A stretch of DNA of 64,000 nt. Source: Geotoga petraea. GTDB lineage: Bacteria > Thermotogota > Thermotogae > Petrotogales > Petrotogaceae. Positions 44,561-55,741 of the stretch are shown here, in pieces (the first letter of the stretch is position 1; the number at the start of each line of letters is the position of its first letter). The stretch is from contig NZ_FMYV01000001.1 in assembly GCF_900102615.1 (NCBI RefSeq), forward strand, positions 186,913-250,912, written 5' to 3'. The position numbers and the translations under genes were made by a program. The notes below the pieces were generated by a model, which saw nothing but the letters and a program-made list of their open reading frames with translations, did not search any database and was not told the DNA's origin.

Positions 44561-44823
44561 AATTAGATCTTCAACTCTTTGCTAAAAAAAGTGGTTCAGA
44601 TCAAAATAAACACGATAGCAATCCAAAATACTTAGGAATAAAAGCTGGAGAAGGTAGAAAAGTAAATGCTGGCACAATAATAATGAGACAAAGAGGAACT
44701 AAAATTCATCCAGGTAAAAATGTAGGATTGGGTAGAGATTTTACATTATTTGCCACAAAAGATGGAGTAGTAAGATTTACTACTAAAAATAATAGAAAAT
44801 ATGCAAACATTTACGATGAGTAA
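44557..44823 (+). CDS. rpmA: 50S ribosomal protein L27 with Prp-cleavable N-terminus
   Basis: L27 reaches the peptidyl transferase centre with its N-terminus. The 88-residue product starts [13 protein letters not shown]: residues 1-8 or 9 form the LQLF leader cut by Prp, exposing AKKSG as the mature N-terminus. The core [20 protein letters not shown] and the GRDFTLFA segment are conserved. GGAGGTG precedes the ATG. Confidence 0.96.
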   Translation: MKLDLQLFAKKSGSDQNKHDSNPKYLGIKAGEGRKVNAGTIIMRQRGTKIHPGKNVGLGRDFTLFATKDGVVRFTTKNNRKYANIYDE

Positions 44824-44825
44824 TC

Positions 44826-45362
44826 ATGAAAGCTAAAAGAATTGCAACCTCTGGAATTTTTGGAGTAATTGCTTTTTTAATAACATTTATAGAATTTCCT
44901 ATATTTCCAGTGCTTCCATTTTTGAAATTTGATGCAAGTGATTCCATAATAATTTTTTCAAATTTGGTTTATGGTTTTGTACCTTCGTTACTAACTTTAA
45001 TAGTAAAGAGTTTTTTGTTCTTGTTTAAAAGTGGTGACGGTGGACCAATTGGAATTCTAATGAATTTCATTTCTGGATTTGTATTTATAGGAGTTTTTCA
45101 ACTAATAAAGAATAAGATCAATATTTTTATTTCTTATTTTATAGCGTCAACATTTGTAGGGTTAGCAATGTATATTGCAAATTATTACATAGCAATTCCA
45201 ATATATACAAATGCCAAAACACCAGATTTTATTAACTCATTAGGTTTAACCATTACAAATTTTTTTATACTAATAATATTATTTAACATAATCAAATTTA
45301 TGGTTGACTCGTTAATAGCTTATTTTTTTGACAAAAAATTAGAAAAATATATAAATCCGTGA
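44826..45362 (+). CDS. ribU: ECF transporter S component, RibU-like (riboflavin)
   Basis: A 178-residue membrane protein with about five to six spans. The PFLKFDASDSIIIF motif and a later GDGGPIGILMNFISGF segment resemble the substrate-binding loops of RibU, the riboflavin/FMN-binding S component of energy-coupling factor transporters. The shared EcfAT module is not in the window. In T. maritima, as I recall, the RibU gene also lies between rpmA and rplM, which supports the call. No FMN riboswitch precedes it. The ribosome site is weak, so translation may depend on rpmA. Confidence 0.8.
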   Translation: MKAKRIATSGIFGVIAFLITFIEFPIFPVLPFLKFDASDSIIIFSNLVYGFVPSLLTLIVKSFLFLFKSGDGGPIGILMNFISGFVFIGVFQLIKNKINIFISYFIASTFVGLAMYIANYYIAIPIYTNAKTPDFINSLGLTITNFFILIILFNIIKFMVDSLIAYFFDKKLEKYINP

Positions 45363-45376
45363 AAGGAGGATGAGAA

Positions 45377-45826
45377 ATGAACTCAAAAATGATTCAAAAA
45401 TCATATATGGCTAATCAAGAAGATTCAAGGAACAAAAAATGGTTCATAATAGATGCTGAAGGGAAAACTTTAGGTAGATTAGCTGGACAAATTGCAAAAG
45501 TTTTACAAGGCAAACACAAACCTACATACACTCCACACATAGATATGGGAGATTTTGTAGTTGTAATAAACGCTGAAAAAGTTGTTTTAACTGGAAGAAA
45601 AATGGAGCAAAAAACATATTTCAGACATACAGGCTACCCAGGCGGAGGAAGAACATCTCACATAAAGGATGTAATGGAAAAACATCCTGAAAGAGTTATC
45701 GAACACGCTGTAAAAGGCATGTTACCTAAAACAATATTGGGTAAGAAAATGATCAAAAAACTAAAGGTTTATGCAGGAGAAAAGCATCCACACGATGCAC
45801 AAAAACCTGAAAACCTTGAATTATAG
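45377..45826 (+). CDS. rplM: 50S ribosomal protein L13
   Basis: The 149-residue protein is an early large-subunit assembly protein. It shows [20 protein letters not shown], the [20 protein letters not shown] block and the [19 protein letters not shown] segment. AAAGGAGG precedes the ATG. It is followed by rpsI 12 bases later, the universal L13-S9 pair. Confidence 0.97.
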   Translation: MNSKMIQKSYMANQEDSRNKKWFIIDAEGKTLGRLAGQIAKVLQGKHKPTYTPHIDMGDFVVVINAEKVVLTGRKMEQKTYFRHTGYPGGGRTSHIKDVMEKHPERVIEHAVKGMLPKTILGKKMIKKLKVYAGEKHPHDAQKPENLEL

Positions 45827-45838
45827 GAGGGTAGTTAA

Positions 45839-46246
45839 ATGGCTGAATTTGTTGATTACTACGGAACTGGGAGAAGGAAAACATCTGTTGCTAGAGTTCA
45901 TTTAAGACCTGGCACAGGAAAAGTAAAAATTAATGGAAAAAATTTCGATAATTTTGTTGAATATTTTAATGGAAATAAAGTTTGGGCTCAACACGCTCAT
46001 GAACCAATTTTAACAGCTCAATCAGAAGGTAAATTTGATTTTGTTATAAGAGTTCATGGTGGTGGTTACAATGGACAAGCTGGAGCAGTAAGATTAGGAA
46101 TTGCAAGAGCCTTATTAGAATATGATCCTGAATTAAGATCAGAACTCAAAAAAGAAGGTATGTTAACAAGAGACCCAAGAAAAGTAGAAAGAAAAAAGTA
46201 CGGTCTCAGAAAAGCAAGAAAACACGCTCAATTTTCAAAAAGATAA
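45839..46246 (+). CDS. rpsI: 30S ribosomal protein S9
   Basis: S9 contacts the P-site tRNA anticodon stem with its C-terminal tail. The 135-residue sequence has [13 protein letters not shown], the [20 protein letters not shown] block and ends in the basic [12 protein letters not shown] tail. GGAGGG precedes the ATG. A terminator follows. Confidence 0.97.
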   Translation: MAEFVDYYGTGRRKTSVARVHLRPGTGKVKINGKNFDNFVEYFNGNKVWAQHAHEPILTAQSEGKFDFVIRVHGGGYNGQAGAVRLGIARALLEYDPELRSELKKEGMLTRDPRKVERKKYGLRKARKHAQFSKR

Positions 46247-46260
46247 TTCTTTTTTATACA

Positions 46261-46289
46261 AAAACGGCTCATTTGGGCCGTTTTTTTTC
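46261..46289 (+). terminator. Rho-independent terminator after rpsI
   Basis: An 8-bp stem (AAAACGGC / GCCGTTTT) with an 8-base loop is continued by four more T. No separate promoter for dnaG is obvious in the 61-base gap, so dnaG-rpoD may rely on read-through or on a promoter hidden in the upstream genes. Confidence 0.85.
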
Positions 46290-46307
46290 TCAAGATGGTG
46301 ATTTTTT

Positions 46308-48056
46308 ATGGCAGAGAAATACAATAATTTTAGGCAAATAACTGAAAAAATAAAAGAGAACCTTAGTATTGAAGATGTTTTGTCTTCTTATATAAATGTA
46401 AAAAAAGCTGGGAAAAATTACACAGCTTTATGTCCATTTCACGCTGAAGACACGCCTTCTTTTTATATTTTCCCTGAAACACAAACATATCATTGCTTTG
46501 GCTGTAGTGCACATGGAGATGTAATTAATTTTATAAAAGAATATGAAAATTTGAGTTTTGTTGATGCATTAAAAAAAGCTGCTTCCTTAGCTGGTGTTAA
46601 ATTAGATTTAGATATAAAAACCAAGCCTAAAGAAATAGAGCTAAACGAATCATATCTAAAAATCACTCATGAAAAATTATTGAGCTTAAAAAAAGGCCAC
46701 AAAGTTTGGAGATTTTTGGAAAAAAGAGGGATAAATGAAAATACTGTAAAAGAATTTGAACTAGGATTCTCTTCAGGTAATGAAGTTGAAAAATCATTAG
46801 ATGATACATTATTCGAAACAAAGATGGCTGTTGAAATGGGATTGATGAATAATGGTAAAGAATTCTTTTACAATAGATTAATAATACCTATAAAAGATCC
46901 AAAAGGAATGATAGTTGGCTTTGCGGGAAGAGCTATTGATGAAGACACAAAGCCTAAATATGTTAACTCAAAAGAGAATAAATTTTTTAAAAAATCCAAA
47001 ATATTGTATTTATTTGATAAATCAAAAAAATACATCGAAGAAAATGATATGGCTATTATAACAGAGGGCTTTTTTGATGCTATTGCTATGCATAACTCTG
47101 GTTATAAGAATACAGTTGCCGTATTGGGATCAAACTTAACAAAAGATCATGCCTTTGAGCTTATGAAAAAAACAAACAAAGTAATAACTATGTTTGATAT
47201 GGATTCAGCAGGAGAAAAAGCAACTTTATCTGCCATAGATACTTTATTTTCAAAAAATTTTCAAATAGCTGTAGCTAATTATGAGGCAAAAGATCCTGAT
47301 GAACTCATAAGGAAAACAGGAAAAAAAAATCTTGCAGAAGTTTTAAAAAAATCCTATAAATTTCATGAATATATTATAGATGTTAATAAAAAACATTATA
47401 ATCTTGATAATGAATTTGCCATGGAGCAGTATCTGAAAGAGATGGCAAGATGGTATAAAAAATTTGAAACCTATAAAAGATATGAAATTATGGATGCATT
47501 TATAACAAAAATTTCAAAAGATTTTTTGAAAGATAAAGAGTTAATAGAAAAAATATTGCGAGAACATTCAAAAAGATTAAGAGATAGCAAGGTAATCATA
47601 AAACAAAATACACATAGTCCTCAAAATATCGAAAAACAAATAAGATATGATTTAGGTAAGTCTTTTATATATTTATGGTTAAAATATCCTGAATATAGAG
47701 AAAAAATAATGGAAATTGCCGACGAAGAAATGCCTGAAAATCCGCTCAGAGAATTTATTTCTTTGTTAAAAGAAGGGAAAAAACTTCCAGAAATATTAGA
47801 AGCATCTTCAGATGAACTATCTGAAATTGTTTCTGAAATTTGGAAAGTTGATTATTCATTCAATCCTGAAAGGATAATGTACGAATTAGAAAAAACTTTT
47901 AAAAAGATAAAAACAAATCGAGAGATAGAAAAATTAAAATCTAATCTCAAAAATGAAGAAGATTATACTAAAAGAGCAGAGTTGACTAAACGAATTATTA
48001 AATTATATTCAAAAATAAAGAATAATGGAGGGAATAACCCATATGGCCAAAAGTGA
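46308..48056 (+). CDS. dnaG: DNA primase DnaG
   Basis: DnaG makes RNA primers on single-stranded DNA at the fork. The 582-residue protein has an N-terminal CHC2 zinc-binding domain (Cys42, His45, Cys63, Cys66), a TOPRIM core with [15 protein letters not shown] and the acidic [13 protein letters not shown] motif, and a helical C-terminal helicase-interacting region. The dnaG-rpoD order is the classic macromolecular-synthesis arrangement. The ribosome site is poor (GATGGTG). The stop lies 14 bases inside rpoD. Confidence 0.96.
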   Translation: MAEKYNNFRQITEKIKENLSIEDVLSSYINVKKAGKNYTALCPFHAEDTPSFYIFPETQTYHCFGCSAHGDVINFIKEYENLSFVDALKKAASLAGVKLDLDIKTKPKEIELNESYLKITHEKLLSLKKGHKVWRFLEKRGINENTVKEFELGFSSGNEVEKSLDDTLFETKMAVEMGLMNNGKEFFYNRLIIPIKDPKGMIVGFAGRAIDEDTKPKYVNSKENKFFKKSKILYLFDKSKKYIEENDMAIITEGFFDAIAMHNSGYKNTVAVLGSNLTKDHAFELMKKTNKVITMFDMDSAGEKATLSAIDTLFSKNFQIAVANYEAKDPDELIRKTGKKNLAEVLKKSYKFHEYIIDVNKKHYNLDNEFAMEQYLKEMARWYKKFETYKRYEIMDAFITKISKDFLKDKELIEKILREHSKRLRDSKVIIKQNTHSPQNIEKQIRYDLGKSFIYLWLKYPEYREKIMEIADEEMPENPLREFISLLKEGKKLPEILEASSDELSEIVSEIWKVDYSFNPERIMYELEKTFKKIKTNREIEKLKSNLKNEEDYTKRAELTKRIIKLYSKIKNNGGNNPYGQK

Positions 48057-49290
48057 GCTAAAACAACAGAAAGTAGATGATGCAATTAAAAAATTAGGAA
48101 ATATTGAAATTGTTGATGATGATAAAGTTAAAATCAAAAGAGAAAAAGAAAAATACACAAAAAAACTTTCAAAAATGCTTCAAGACATAAGAAAAAAAGC
48201 AAAACAAAACAATAAAACGCTCACATATGAAATGATAGATAAATACATCCCACAAGAAATGTCAGATATAATAGATAGTGATTTTATAGAAAAACTATAT
48301 ACTATATTAGAAGAAGATGGTATAGAAATAATTGAGGATGACAATATTGATGAAGCTAAAGAACAATTAGATAACGAGGATGAGGATGATTTAAAAAAGA
48401 TATTTGGAAATACATTAGAAATGTATGATAATATATCATTAAACGATCCTATAAAAATTTATTTAAAAGAAATTGGAAGAATAGGACTTTTGACTCCAAG
48501 GAGAGAAAGACTCATAGCTCAGAGAGCTAAAAAAGGAGATAAAAAAGCAAGAGATCTTTTAATAAAGGCTAACTTAAGATTAGTTATAAGTATTGCTAAA
48601 AGATATACAAATAGAGGTTTGAGTTTTTTAGATTTAATACAAGAGGGAAATATAGGTTTAATCAAAGCAGTAAATAAATTTGATTGGAAAAAGGGATTCA
48701 AATTCTCTACATATGCAACTTGGTGGATTAGACAAGCAGTTACAAGAGCAATAGCTGATCAAGCTAGAACAATTAGAATACCAGTACATATGGTTGAAAC
48801 TATAAACAGGCTAAACAAAGTTATAAGAGAATATTTACAAGAACATGGAGAATATCCTTCTAACGAACAACTATCAAAACTAATGGATAAACCAGTTGAA
48901 AAGATAGATGAAATATTGATGGCTGCCAGAGAAACCATATCAGCTGATTCTCCCATTGGAGGTTCTGATGATGATGACACATCTATAGGTGATTTTTTTG
49001 CCGACAACAATGCCGATCAACCAGAAGAAGCTGCGGTTAAAATGATTCTTAGAGAAGAAATAGAAAAAATATTAGATACATTACAGCCTAAAGAAGCGAC
49101 TGTCTTAAAAATGAGATATGGTTTATTAGATGGTAAAGTAAAAACACTTGAAGAGGTAGGAAAATTCTTCAACGTTACAAGAGAGAGAATAAGGCAAATC
49201 GAAGTAAAAGCTCTCAGAAAATTAAGACATCCAAGTAGAAGCACACAATTAAAAGAATTGAGCAATATGTTAGGAAGGAAAATACTTTGA
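48043..49290 (+). CDS. rpoD: RNA polymerase primary sigma factor (sigma-A/RpoD)
   Basis: The primary sigma factor, 415 residues. Region 1.1 is short and charged; region 1.2-2 begins near [13 protein letters not shown]; region 2.3-2.4 contains [19 protein letters not shown], which reads the -10; region 3 follows; and region 4.2 has [20 protein letters not shown], which reads the -35. The promoter boxes found elsewhere in the window (TTGACA/TATAAT) agree with this protein. I start at the ATG at 48043 behind GGAGGG; an ATG six codons upstream contains that site. It overlaps dnaG by 14 bases. Confidence 0.97.
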   Translation: MAKSELKQQKVDDAIKKLGNIEIVDDDKVKIKREKEKYTKKLSKMLQDIRKKAKQNNKTLTYEMIDKYIPQEMSDIIDSDFIEKLYTILEEDGIEIIEDDNIDEAKEQLDNEDEDDLKKIFGNTLEMYDNISLNDPIKIYLKEIGRIGLLTPRRERLIAQRAKKGDKKARDLLIKANLRLVISIAKRYTNRGLSFLDLIQEGNIGLIKAVNKFDWKKGFKFSTYATWWIRQAVTRAIADQARTIRIPVHMVETINRLNKVIREYLQEHGEYPSNEQLSKLMDKPVEKIDEILMAARETISADSPIGGSDDDDTSIGDFFADNNADQPEEAAVKMILREEIEKILDTLQPKEATVLKMRYGLLDGKVKTLEEVGKFFNVTRERIRQIEVKALRKLRHPSRSTQLKELSNMLGRKIL

Positions 49291-49309
49291 AATAAAGGGG
49301 CTTTTCTAA

Positions 49310-51280
49310 ATGGAAGAAGACAAAAAAATATTTGAAATAAAAAAAGAGATACCTAAATTTTTAAAAGATAATCTGGATGAAGAACAGCTTGATGCCGTTA
49401 TTAATTCTAATGGTAATTCTTTAATAATAGCAGGTCCAGGCTCAGGAAAAACAAGAGTAATCACTTATAAAATTGCTTACTTATTATCTCAGGGAGTAAA
49501 ACCAAGTGAGATAATGCTTGTGACATTTACAAGGGCAGCAGCAAAACAGATGACTGATAGAATTAGAAATGTAACAGATCAGGATTTAACAGGCATAACC
49601 GCAGGCACTTTTCATCATGTATGTAATGGGATTTTGAGAAGATATGCTAAAGCAATAGGTTATGAAAACAATTTTTCTATACTCGATTCAGAGGATTCGA
49701 AAGACTTGTTAAAAATCATTAGAAATGAATACAAAGAGGGGATGGGAGAAGACGCCAAAAAATTCCCGAAGGAGTCTGTAATTCAAAAAGTTATATCTTA
49801 TGCATCTAATACTTTGAAGTCTATTAGAGAAAGCATTTTAGAAATAGCCCCTTATTTAATTGATTATGAAAACGATATAGAACACATTTGGGGTAATTAT
49901 CAAGAAATGAAAAAGAACATCAATGCAATGGATTATGATGATTTACTTGTTAATACTGCCCATTTGTTATCTTTTAATAAAAAGGCTTTAAATGATATTG
50001 CTTCTAAATATAAATATGTTTTAGTTGACGAATTTCAAGATACCAATAAAATCCAGCTTGAAATAGTTCAAGCAATAAGTTCTTATTCAAAGAATTTGAT
50101 AGTTGTTGGAGATGATTCTCAAAGTATTTATTCATTTAGAGGAGCAAGATACGAAAATATCGAAGAATTTATAAAAAGAGATGATACAAAACTTTTCAAA
50201 ATACAAACGAATTATAGGAGTACACCTAATATTGTTTCTTTTATAAACAATATGCTTCCAAATAATTCTGTAGAAAAAAATCTTAAATCTGTAAGAAAAG
50301 AATATGTAAAACCAAATATCATAGAAACTTTTGATGATTTAGAACAATCGGAAGCCGTAATAAAGATCATCGAAGAAAAAATAGATCAAGATGTTGATCT
50401 AAATGAAATAGCTGTTTTATATAGATCGCATGCTTTATCTATGACTTTACAGCAAAAATTAGATTCTCAACAAATTCCCTACAGACTTTTATCGGGAAAA
50501 AGGTTTATAGAAACTAAACATATTAAAGATGTTTTATCTTTCTTAAAAATATTATACAATCCCTATGATAATATCTCTTGGAATAGATCACTGAAATTGT
50601 TCAGTGGCATAGGTGTGAAAACTGCAACAGATATTTATAAATCAATAACCTCACAATTTAAAGAGGGAATAAATATGCTGGAAGCATTTAAAAATAGTAA
50701 GTTGAAAAAATTCAAAGAAGCCTACGAATTTTATAAAAAGCTTTTTGAAAAAGATAAAAATAAACCCGATGAAATAATAAACTTCATATTTAATGAATTT
50801 TACAAAGAGTATTCTAATTTGACATTCAGAAACTCTGCCTCAAGAAACATGGATATAGAAAGGTTTCAGGATATATCTTCTCAATACGAATCTTTGATGA
50901 AATTTTTAGAAGAAATGACTTTAAGCGAAAATATAACTGTCAAATCTGCTGAAAGAGACCAAAAAGAAGATCAAATAACATTGACAACAGTTCATGGTGC
51001 AAAAGGATTAGAATGGAAAGTTGTGATATTGTTATCGGTTAATCCAGGGGATTTCCCAAATGGGATGGCCATAAAAGAGAAGAAATTAGATGAAGAAGAA
51101 AGGTTGTTCTACGTAGCTATAACAAGGGCTAAAGACGAATTATATATTCTAAAACAAATAACTGGATCGACAAATCCATTCATGAGTAATTCCTATGTAT
51201 TTGTAAAAAAGGAATACGATTTTATCAAAAATATTCCAGAAAATTTAGTAGAAACATTCAAAACAAGTTATAAATATTAA
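49310..51280 (+). CDS. UvrD/PcrA/Rep-type superfamily I DNA helicase
   Basis: A 656-residue 3'-5' helicase with the SF1A motifs in order: AGPGSGKTRV (Walker A), VTFTRAAAKQM (Ia), YVLVDEFQDTN (II), VGDDSQSIYSFRGA (III), QTNYRST (IV), TTVHGAKGLEWK (V) and EERLFYVAITRAKDEL (VI). It probably acts in repair or in removing proteins from DNA. AAAGGGG precedes the ATG, 19 bases after rpoD, so it is likely part of the dnaG-rpoD unit. Too divergent to choose between UvrD, PcrA and Rep. Confidence 0.94.
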   Translation: MEEDKKIFEIKKEIPKFLKDNLDEEQLDAVINSNGNSLIIAGPGSGKTRVITYKIAYLLSQGVKPSEIMLVTFTRAAAKQMTDRIRNVTDQDLTGITAGTFHHVCNGILRRYAKAIGYENNFSILDSEDSKDLLKIIRNEYKEGMGEDAKKFPKESVIQKVISYASNTLKSIRESILEIAPYLIDYENDIEHIWGNYQEMKKNINAMDYDDLLVNTAHLLSFNKKALNDIASKYKYVLVDEFQDTNKIQLEIVQAISSYSKNLIVVGDDSQSIYSFRGARYENIEEFIKRDDTKLFKIQTNYRSTPNIVSFINNMLPNNSVEKNLKSVRKEYVKPNIIETFDDLEQSEAVIKIIEEKIDQDVDLNEIAVLYRSHALSMTLQQKLDSQQIPYRLLSGKRFIETKHIKDVLSFLKILYNPYDNISWNRSLKLFSGIGVKTATDIYKSITSQFKEGINMLEAFKNSKLKKFKEAYEFYKKLFEKDKNKPDEIINFIFNEFYKEYSNLTFRNSASRNMDIERFQDISSQYESLMKFLEEMTLSENITVKSAERDQKEDQITLTTVHGAKGLEWKVVILLSVNPGDFPNGMAIKEKKLDEEERLFYVAITRAKDELYILKQITGSTNPFMSNSYVFVKKEYDFIKNIPENLVETFKTSYKY

Positions 51281-51322
51281 TTTCTTTACAAACAATTAAA
51301 ATATAATGTTAACCCAATTTAA

Positions 51323-51351
51323 TTGAAATTTAAAATTTAATAATGTAGAAT
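51323..51351 (+). promoter_or_regulatory. Promoter for the str operon (rpsL-rpsG-fusA)
   Basis: TTGAAA and TAGAAT are spaced 17 bases apart, with TG just ahead of the -10, about 48 bases upstream of the rpsL start. It lies in the 118-base gap after the helicase gene. No clear terminator for the helicase gene is visible in that gap. Confidence 0.6.
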
Positions 51352-51398
51352 ATAAGTTGGTATTTTAAAAATAAAAAAGGAAGGAGGGCAAATATTTA

Positions 51399-51770
51399 AT
51401 GCCTACAATTAATCAATTGATTCGTTTTGGTAGAAAACAATCAACAAAAAAAACAAAGTCACCAGCTTTGAAATCTAATCCTCAAAAAAGAGGAGTTTGT
51501 GTTAGAGTTTCAACAATGACTCCTAAAAAGCCAAACTCTGCTTTAAGAAAAATAGCAAGGGTTAGACTATCAAATGGAATTGAGGTTACTTCATATATTC
51601 CGGGTGAAGGACACAATCTTCAAGAACATTCTAACGTATTGTTAAGAGGTGGAAGAACAAGAGATCTTCCAGGGGTAAGATACAAAGTAATCAGAGGAAC
51701 ATTGGATACAGCTGGAGTGGAAAGCAGAAGACAATCAAGAAGTAAATATGGTACTAAGAGACCTAAATAA
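51399..51770 (+). CDS. rpsL: 30S ribosomal protein S12
   Basis: S12 monitors codon-anticodon pairing in the decoding centre. The 123-residue protein has [15 protein letters not shown] and [10 protein letters not shown]; the lysines that change in streptomycin-resistant mutants are present as wild type. AAGGAGGG precedes the ATG by 15 bases, longer than usual. It leads the str operon. Confidence 0.97.
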   Translation: MPTINQLIRFGRKQSTKKTKSPALKSNPQKRGVCVRVSTMTPKKPNSALRKIARVRLSNGIEVTSYIPGEGHNLQEHSNVLLRGGRTRDLPGVRYKVIRGTLDTAGVESRRQSRSKYGTKRPK

Positions 51771-51788
51771 TAAGGAGGGTTGAACTGA

Positions 51789-52256
51789 ATGAGAAGAAGA
51801 AGAGCTGAAAAAAGGAAAATAATTGCTGATCCAATTTATAACGATGAATTGATCACTAAATTAGTAAATAGAATAATGTTAGATGGGCAAAAATCAAAAG
51901 CTCAAAAAATAGTTTATGGAGCGTTAGAAATTTTGCAAGAAAAAACAGGAGAAAATGCAGTAGAAGCTTTTCATAAAGCTATAGAAAACGTAAAACCATT
52001 AGTTGAGGTTAGATCAAGAAGAATTGGTGGTGCAACTTATCAGGTTCCATTCGAAGTGCCTGAAAGAAGAGCATTATCATTATCTTTGAGATGGATTGTT
52101 ACTTCAGCGAGATCAAAACAAGGGAAATCTATGATTGATAGATTATCACAAGAATTATTGGATGCTTACAATGGTGTAGGTGCTGCTGTTAAGAGAAAAG
52201 ATGACGTTCACAAAATGGCGGATGCTAATAAAGCATTTGCTCACTACAGATGGTAA
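51789..52256 (+). CDS. rpsG: 30S ribosomal protein S7
   Basis: S7 nucleates assembly of the small-subunit head. The 155-residue protein has MRRRRAEKR at the start, [15 protein letters not shown] and [24 protein letters not shown] precedes the ATG. It lies 18 bases after rpsL and 17 before fusA. Confidence 0.97.
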   Translation: MRRRRAEKRKIIADPIYNDELITKLVNRIMLDGQKSKAQKIVYGALEILQEKTGENAVEAFHKAIENVKPLVEVRSRRIGGATYQVPFEVPERRALSLSLRWIVTSARSKQGKSMIDRLSQELLDAYNGVGAAVKRKDDVHKMADANKAFAHYRW

Positions 52257-52273
52257 TTTAGGAGGGAGTAGAC

Positions 52274-54361
52274 TTGAAAGAGAGAAAATTAACCCTCGAT
52301 AAAATAAGAAATATCGGGATAATAGCACATATAGATGCAGGTAAAACAACTACAACAGAAAGAATATTATACTATACTGGGTCAAAACATAAAATTGGAT
52401 CTGTTGATGATGGAACTGCAGAAATGGACTGGATGGAACAAGAAAAAGAAAGAGGTATTACAATTACATCAGCTGCAACAACTGCTTTCTGGAAAGACCA
52501 CAGAATAAATATTATTGACACACCCGGTCACGTGGATTTCACAGTTGAAGTTGAAAGAGCTTTAAGAGTATTAGATGGGGCTGTTGCAGTATTTGATGCA
52601 CAAGTTGGAGTTGAACCTCAATCAGAAACAGTTTGGAGACAAGCCGATAAATATAGTGTACCAAGAATAGCCTTTATGAACAAAATGGATAAAATTGGTG
52701 CAAACTTCTTTAACGCAGTACAAACAATGATTGACAAGCTTGGAGCTAATCCAGTTCCTATTGTTATTCCAATTGGTGCAGAAGCTGATTTTAAAGGTGT
52801 AGTTAACCTTATTGAGATGAAGGCTTATTTATGGAATTCTGATGATGGAATGGATTTTGAAATTACAGATATTCCAGAAGATTTAAAAGAAATAGCAGAA
52901 GAAAAGAGAGAAGACTTAATTGCAGCTGCTGCTGAATTTGATGAAGAATTAATGGAATTGTATATTGGAGAAGAAGAAATTAGTAATGCTCAATTAAAAT
53001 CAGCAATTAGAAAAGGTACATTAGATAATAATCTTATACCTGTTTATTGCGGAAGTGCATTTAAAAATAAAGCAGTACAACCAGTTTTAGATGCTATAAT
53101 TGATTTTTTACCTTCTCCTTTAGATATGCCTCCAGTAAAAGCTTTTGATGAACAAACAGGTGAATTTATTAAAGAGATAGAACCGACTAAAAATGAAGAT
53201 TTTTTAGCCTTAGCTTTTAAAATAATGGTGGACCCTTACGTAGGTAAACTTACTTTTATGAGGGTTTATTCAGGTTCGTTGGAAAAAGGAAGCTATGTTT
53301 TAAATACAACAAAGGGTAAAAAAGAAAGAATTTCAAGATTGATGTTCATGCATTCAGATAAAAGAGAAGAAGTGGATTATGTAAGAGCTGGAGATATAGT
53401 AGGTGTTGTTGGATTGAAAGACACAGCTACTGGTGATACTTTAGCTTCAGAAAATTCAGACTTGATTCTTGAAAAATTAGAGTTCCCAGAACCAGTTATC
53501 AGTGTTTCTATTGAACCAGAAACTAAAAATGATGAGCAAAAATTGTCAAAGGCATTAGCAGCTTTAACTGATGAAGATCCAAGTTTAACTGCTTATGTTG
53601 ATCACGATACTGGGGAAACAATTCTTTCAGGCATGGGCGAATTACATCTTGAAATAATTGTAGATAGAATAAAAAGAGAACATAAAGTAGATGTTAAAGT
53701 TGGTCAACCACAAGTAGCTTACAAAGAAACTATAAAGCAAACCGCAGATGTTGAGACTAAATATATAAGACAATCTGGTGGTAAAGGTCAATACGGACAT
53801 GTAAAAATCAAAATTGAACCTTTAGTTACTGAAGAAGAGAAAACCTTTGAATTTGTAGATAAAATAGTTGGTGGAGTTATTCCTAAGGAATACATCCCAG
53901 CAGTTGAAAATGGAATTAAAGAAGCAATGCAAACTGGTGTATTAGCAGGATATCCAATGGTTAATATTAAGGCTACACTTTATGATGGTTCATACCATGA
54001 AGTTGACTCTTCAGAAATGGCGTTTAAAATAGCTGGTTCTATGGCTTTTAAAGATGCTGCTAAAAAAGCAAAACCAGTTTTATTAGAACCAGTTATGAAA
54101 GTAGATGTTACCACTCCTGAAGAATATATGGGAGATATTATAGCTGATTTAAATTCAAGAAGAGGTAGAATTGATGGATTCGATAATGTTAGTGGTTCAA
54201 ACACCAGAATAGTTCATGCTATTGTTCCATTATCTGAATTATTTGGATATGCTACAGCCATGAGATCTTTATCTCAAGGAAGAGCTACCAACTCAATTCA
54301 ATTTGCAAGATACGAAGAAGTTCCAGCTAATGTCGCTGAAAAAATTATTAATAAAGACTAA
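52274..54361 (+). CDS. fusA: Elongation factor G
   Basis: EF-G drives ribosomal translocation. The 695-residue protein has the G1 motif [15 protein letters not shown], switch [17 protein letters not shown], the NKMD guanine-binding motif, and domains II-V ending in [19 protein letters not shown], the classic EF-G C-terminus. Translation starts at TTG, seven bases after GGAGGG. It follows rpsL-rpsG in the standard str order. Confidence 0.97.
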   Translation: MKERKLTLDKIRNIGIIAHIDAGKTTTTERILYYTGSKHKIGSVDDGTAEMDWMEQEKERGITITSAATTAFWKDHRINIIDTPGHVDFTVEVERALRVLDGAVAVFDAQVGVEPQSETVWRQADKYSVPRIAFMNKMDKIGANFFNAVQTMIDKLGANPVPIVIPIGAEADFKGVVNLIEMKAYLWNSDDGMDFEITDIPEDLKEIAEEKREDLIAAAAEFDEELMELYIGEEEISNAQLKSAIRKGTLDNNLIPVYCGSAFKNKAVQPVLDAIIDFLPSPLDMPPVKAFDEQTGEFIKEIEPTKNEDFLALAFKIMVDPYVGKLTFMRVYSGSLEKGSYVLNTTKGKKERISRLMFMHSDKREEVDYVRAGDIVGVVGLKDTATGDTLASENSDLILEKLEFPEPVISVSIEPETKNDEQKLSKALAALTDEDPSLTAYVDHDTGETILSGMGELHLEIIVDRIKREHKVDVKVGQPQVAYKETIKQTADVETKYIRQSGGKGQYGHVKIKIEPLVTEEEKTFEFVDKIVGGVIPKEYIPAVENGIKEAMQTGVLAGYPMVNIKATLYDGSYHEVDSSEMAFKIAGSMAFKDAAKKAKPVLLEPVMKVDVTTPEEYMGDIIADLNSRRGRIDGFDNVSGSNTRIVHAIVPLSELFGYATAMRSLSQGRATNSIQFARYEEVPANVAEKIINKD

Positions 54362-54366
54362 TCAGC

Positions 54367-54395
54367 TTGAAGTCTATATAAAAATAATGTATAAT
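54367..54395 (+). promoter_or_regulatory. Promoter for tuf
   Basis: TTGAAG and TATAAT are spaced 17 bases apart in the fusA-tuf gap, about 49 bases before the tuf start. This would allow extra tuf transcription, as expected for the most abundant translation factor. Confidence 0.65.
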
Positions 54396-54443
54396 TTGTG
54401 ATGATGTAAAATTTTTTATTAAATATAAGGAGGGAATCCTAGA

Positions 54444-55643
54444 ATGGCAAAAGAAAAATTTGTAAGAGACAAAGTCCATATGAACATTGGTACAATTGGA
54501 CATATTGACCACGGTAAAACAACATTAACAGCAGCTATAACAAAAAGCTTATCTTTAAAAGGTGGAGCTGATTTTACTCCATTTGACATGATCGATAAGG
54601 CTCCTGAGGAAAGATCAAGAGGTATTACTATCAACGTTACTCACGTTGAATATCAAACAGAAAAAAGACATTATGCACATATAGACTGTCCAGGACATGC
54701 TGACTATATCAAAAACATGATTACAGGTGCAGCTCAGATGGATGGTGCTATATTAGTTGTTGCAGCAACTGACGGTGTAATGCCACAAACAAGAGAGCAC
54801 GTTCTTTTGGCAAGACAAGTTAACGTACCTGCTATAGCAGTGTTTATCAATAAAGTGGATATGGTTGAAGATGAAGAATTAATTGAATTAGTAGAAATGG
54901 AAGTTAGAGAATTATTATCAAGCTATGAATTCCCAGGTGACGATGTTCCAGTAATTAAAGGTTCAGCTTTAAAAGCATTAGAAGAGCCAGATGATGTAGA
55001 CGAATGGAAATCACATATTTATGAATTAATGGATGCAGTAGACGATTACTTCCCAGAACCAGAAAGAGCTGCAGATCAACCATTCTTAATGCCAATAGAA
55101 GATATTTTCACAATAACAGGTAGAGGAACAGTAGTTACAGGAAGAATTGAAAGAGGTAAAATACACACTGGAGATGAAATTGAACTTATAGGTGTAGGTA
55201 AAGAAATTTCTAAAACAGTTTGTACTGGTGTAGAAATGTTCAGAAAAGAATTAGACGAAGGTACAGCTGGAGATAACGTTGGTATACTTTTAAGAGGTAA
55301 AGGAAAAGATGACGTTAAAAGAGGACAAGTCTTGGCAAAACCAGGCTCAATTACTCCTCATAAAAAATTTAAAGCCGAAGTTTACGTTTTAAAGAAAGAA
55401 GAAGGCGGAAGACATACTCCATTCACAAAAGGATATAGACCACAGTTTTATATCAGAACAGCGGATGTTACTGGTACATTAATTGATTTTGATGGTGGAG
55501 CAGAAATGGTAATGCCTGGAGACAACATAACAATGACAATTGAATTAATCTACCCAGTTGCTCTTGAAAACAACATGAGATTTGCTATAAGAGAAGGCGG
55601 AAGAACTGTTGGTGCTGGTGTTGTTACAGAAATAATAGAGTAA
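54444..55643 (+). CDS. tuf: Elongation factor Tu
   Basis: EF-Tu delivers aminoacyl-tRNA. The 399-residue protein has [33 protein letters not shown] and the [19 protein letters not shown] region where kirromycin and EF-Ts contacts lie. AAGGAGGG precedes the ATG. It ends the str operon and is separated from rpsJ by a hairpin. Confidence 0.98.
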   Translation: MAKEKFVRDKVHMNIGTIGHIDHGKTTLTAAITKSLSLKGGADFTPFDMIDKAPEERSRGITINVTHVEYQTEKRHYAHIDCPGHADYIKNMITGAAQMDGAILVVAATDGVMPQTREHVLLARQVNVPAIAVFINKVDMVEDEELIELVEMEVRELLSSYEFPGDDVPVIKGSALKALEEPDDVDEWKSHIYELMDAVDDYFPEPERAADQPFLMPIEDIFTITGRGTVVTGRIERGKIHTGDEIELIGVGKEISKTVCTGVEMFRKELDEGTAGDNVGILLRGKGKDDVKRGQVLAKPGSITPHKKFKAEVYVLKKEEGGRHTPFTKGYRPQFYIRTADVTGTLIDFDGGAEMVMPGDNITMTIELIYPVALENNMRFAIREGGRTVGAGVVTEIIE

Positions 55644-55689
55644 TAAAACAGAATTGAAATAATTTAAAGTTAAAATAATTAAGGATTCC

Positions 55690-55713
55690 GGGGAGCGGAT
55701 AGCTCCCCTTATT
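55690..55713 (+). terminator. Hairpin between tuf and rpsJ
   Basis: A 7-bp GC-rich stem (GGGGAGC / GCTCCCC) with a 5-base loop is followed by TTATTATT. The tail is not a pure T-run, so it may be an attenuator or partial terminator controlling entry into the S10 cluster, which has no other clear promoter here. Confidence 0.55.
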
Positions 55714-55741
55714 ATTGCAAAAAGGAGGCATAGAATACCGT

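Noticed and set aside
44824-44825. FMN riboswitch ahead of the ribU-like gene
   Set aside because: Only two bases separate it from rpmA, leaving no room for an aptamer.
46247-46307. A promoter for dnaG in the short gap after rpsI
   Set aside because: The gap is almost filled by the terminator; only a poor TATACA box is present and no -35, so I did not list one.
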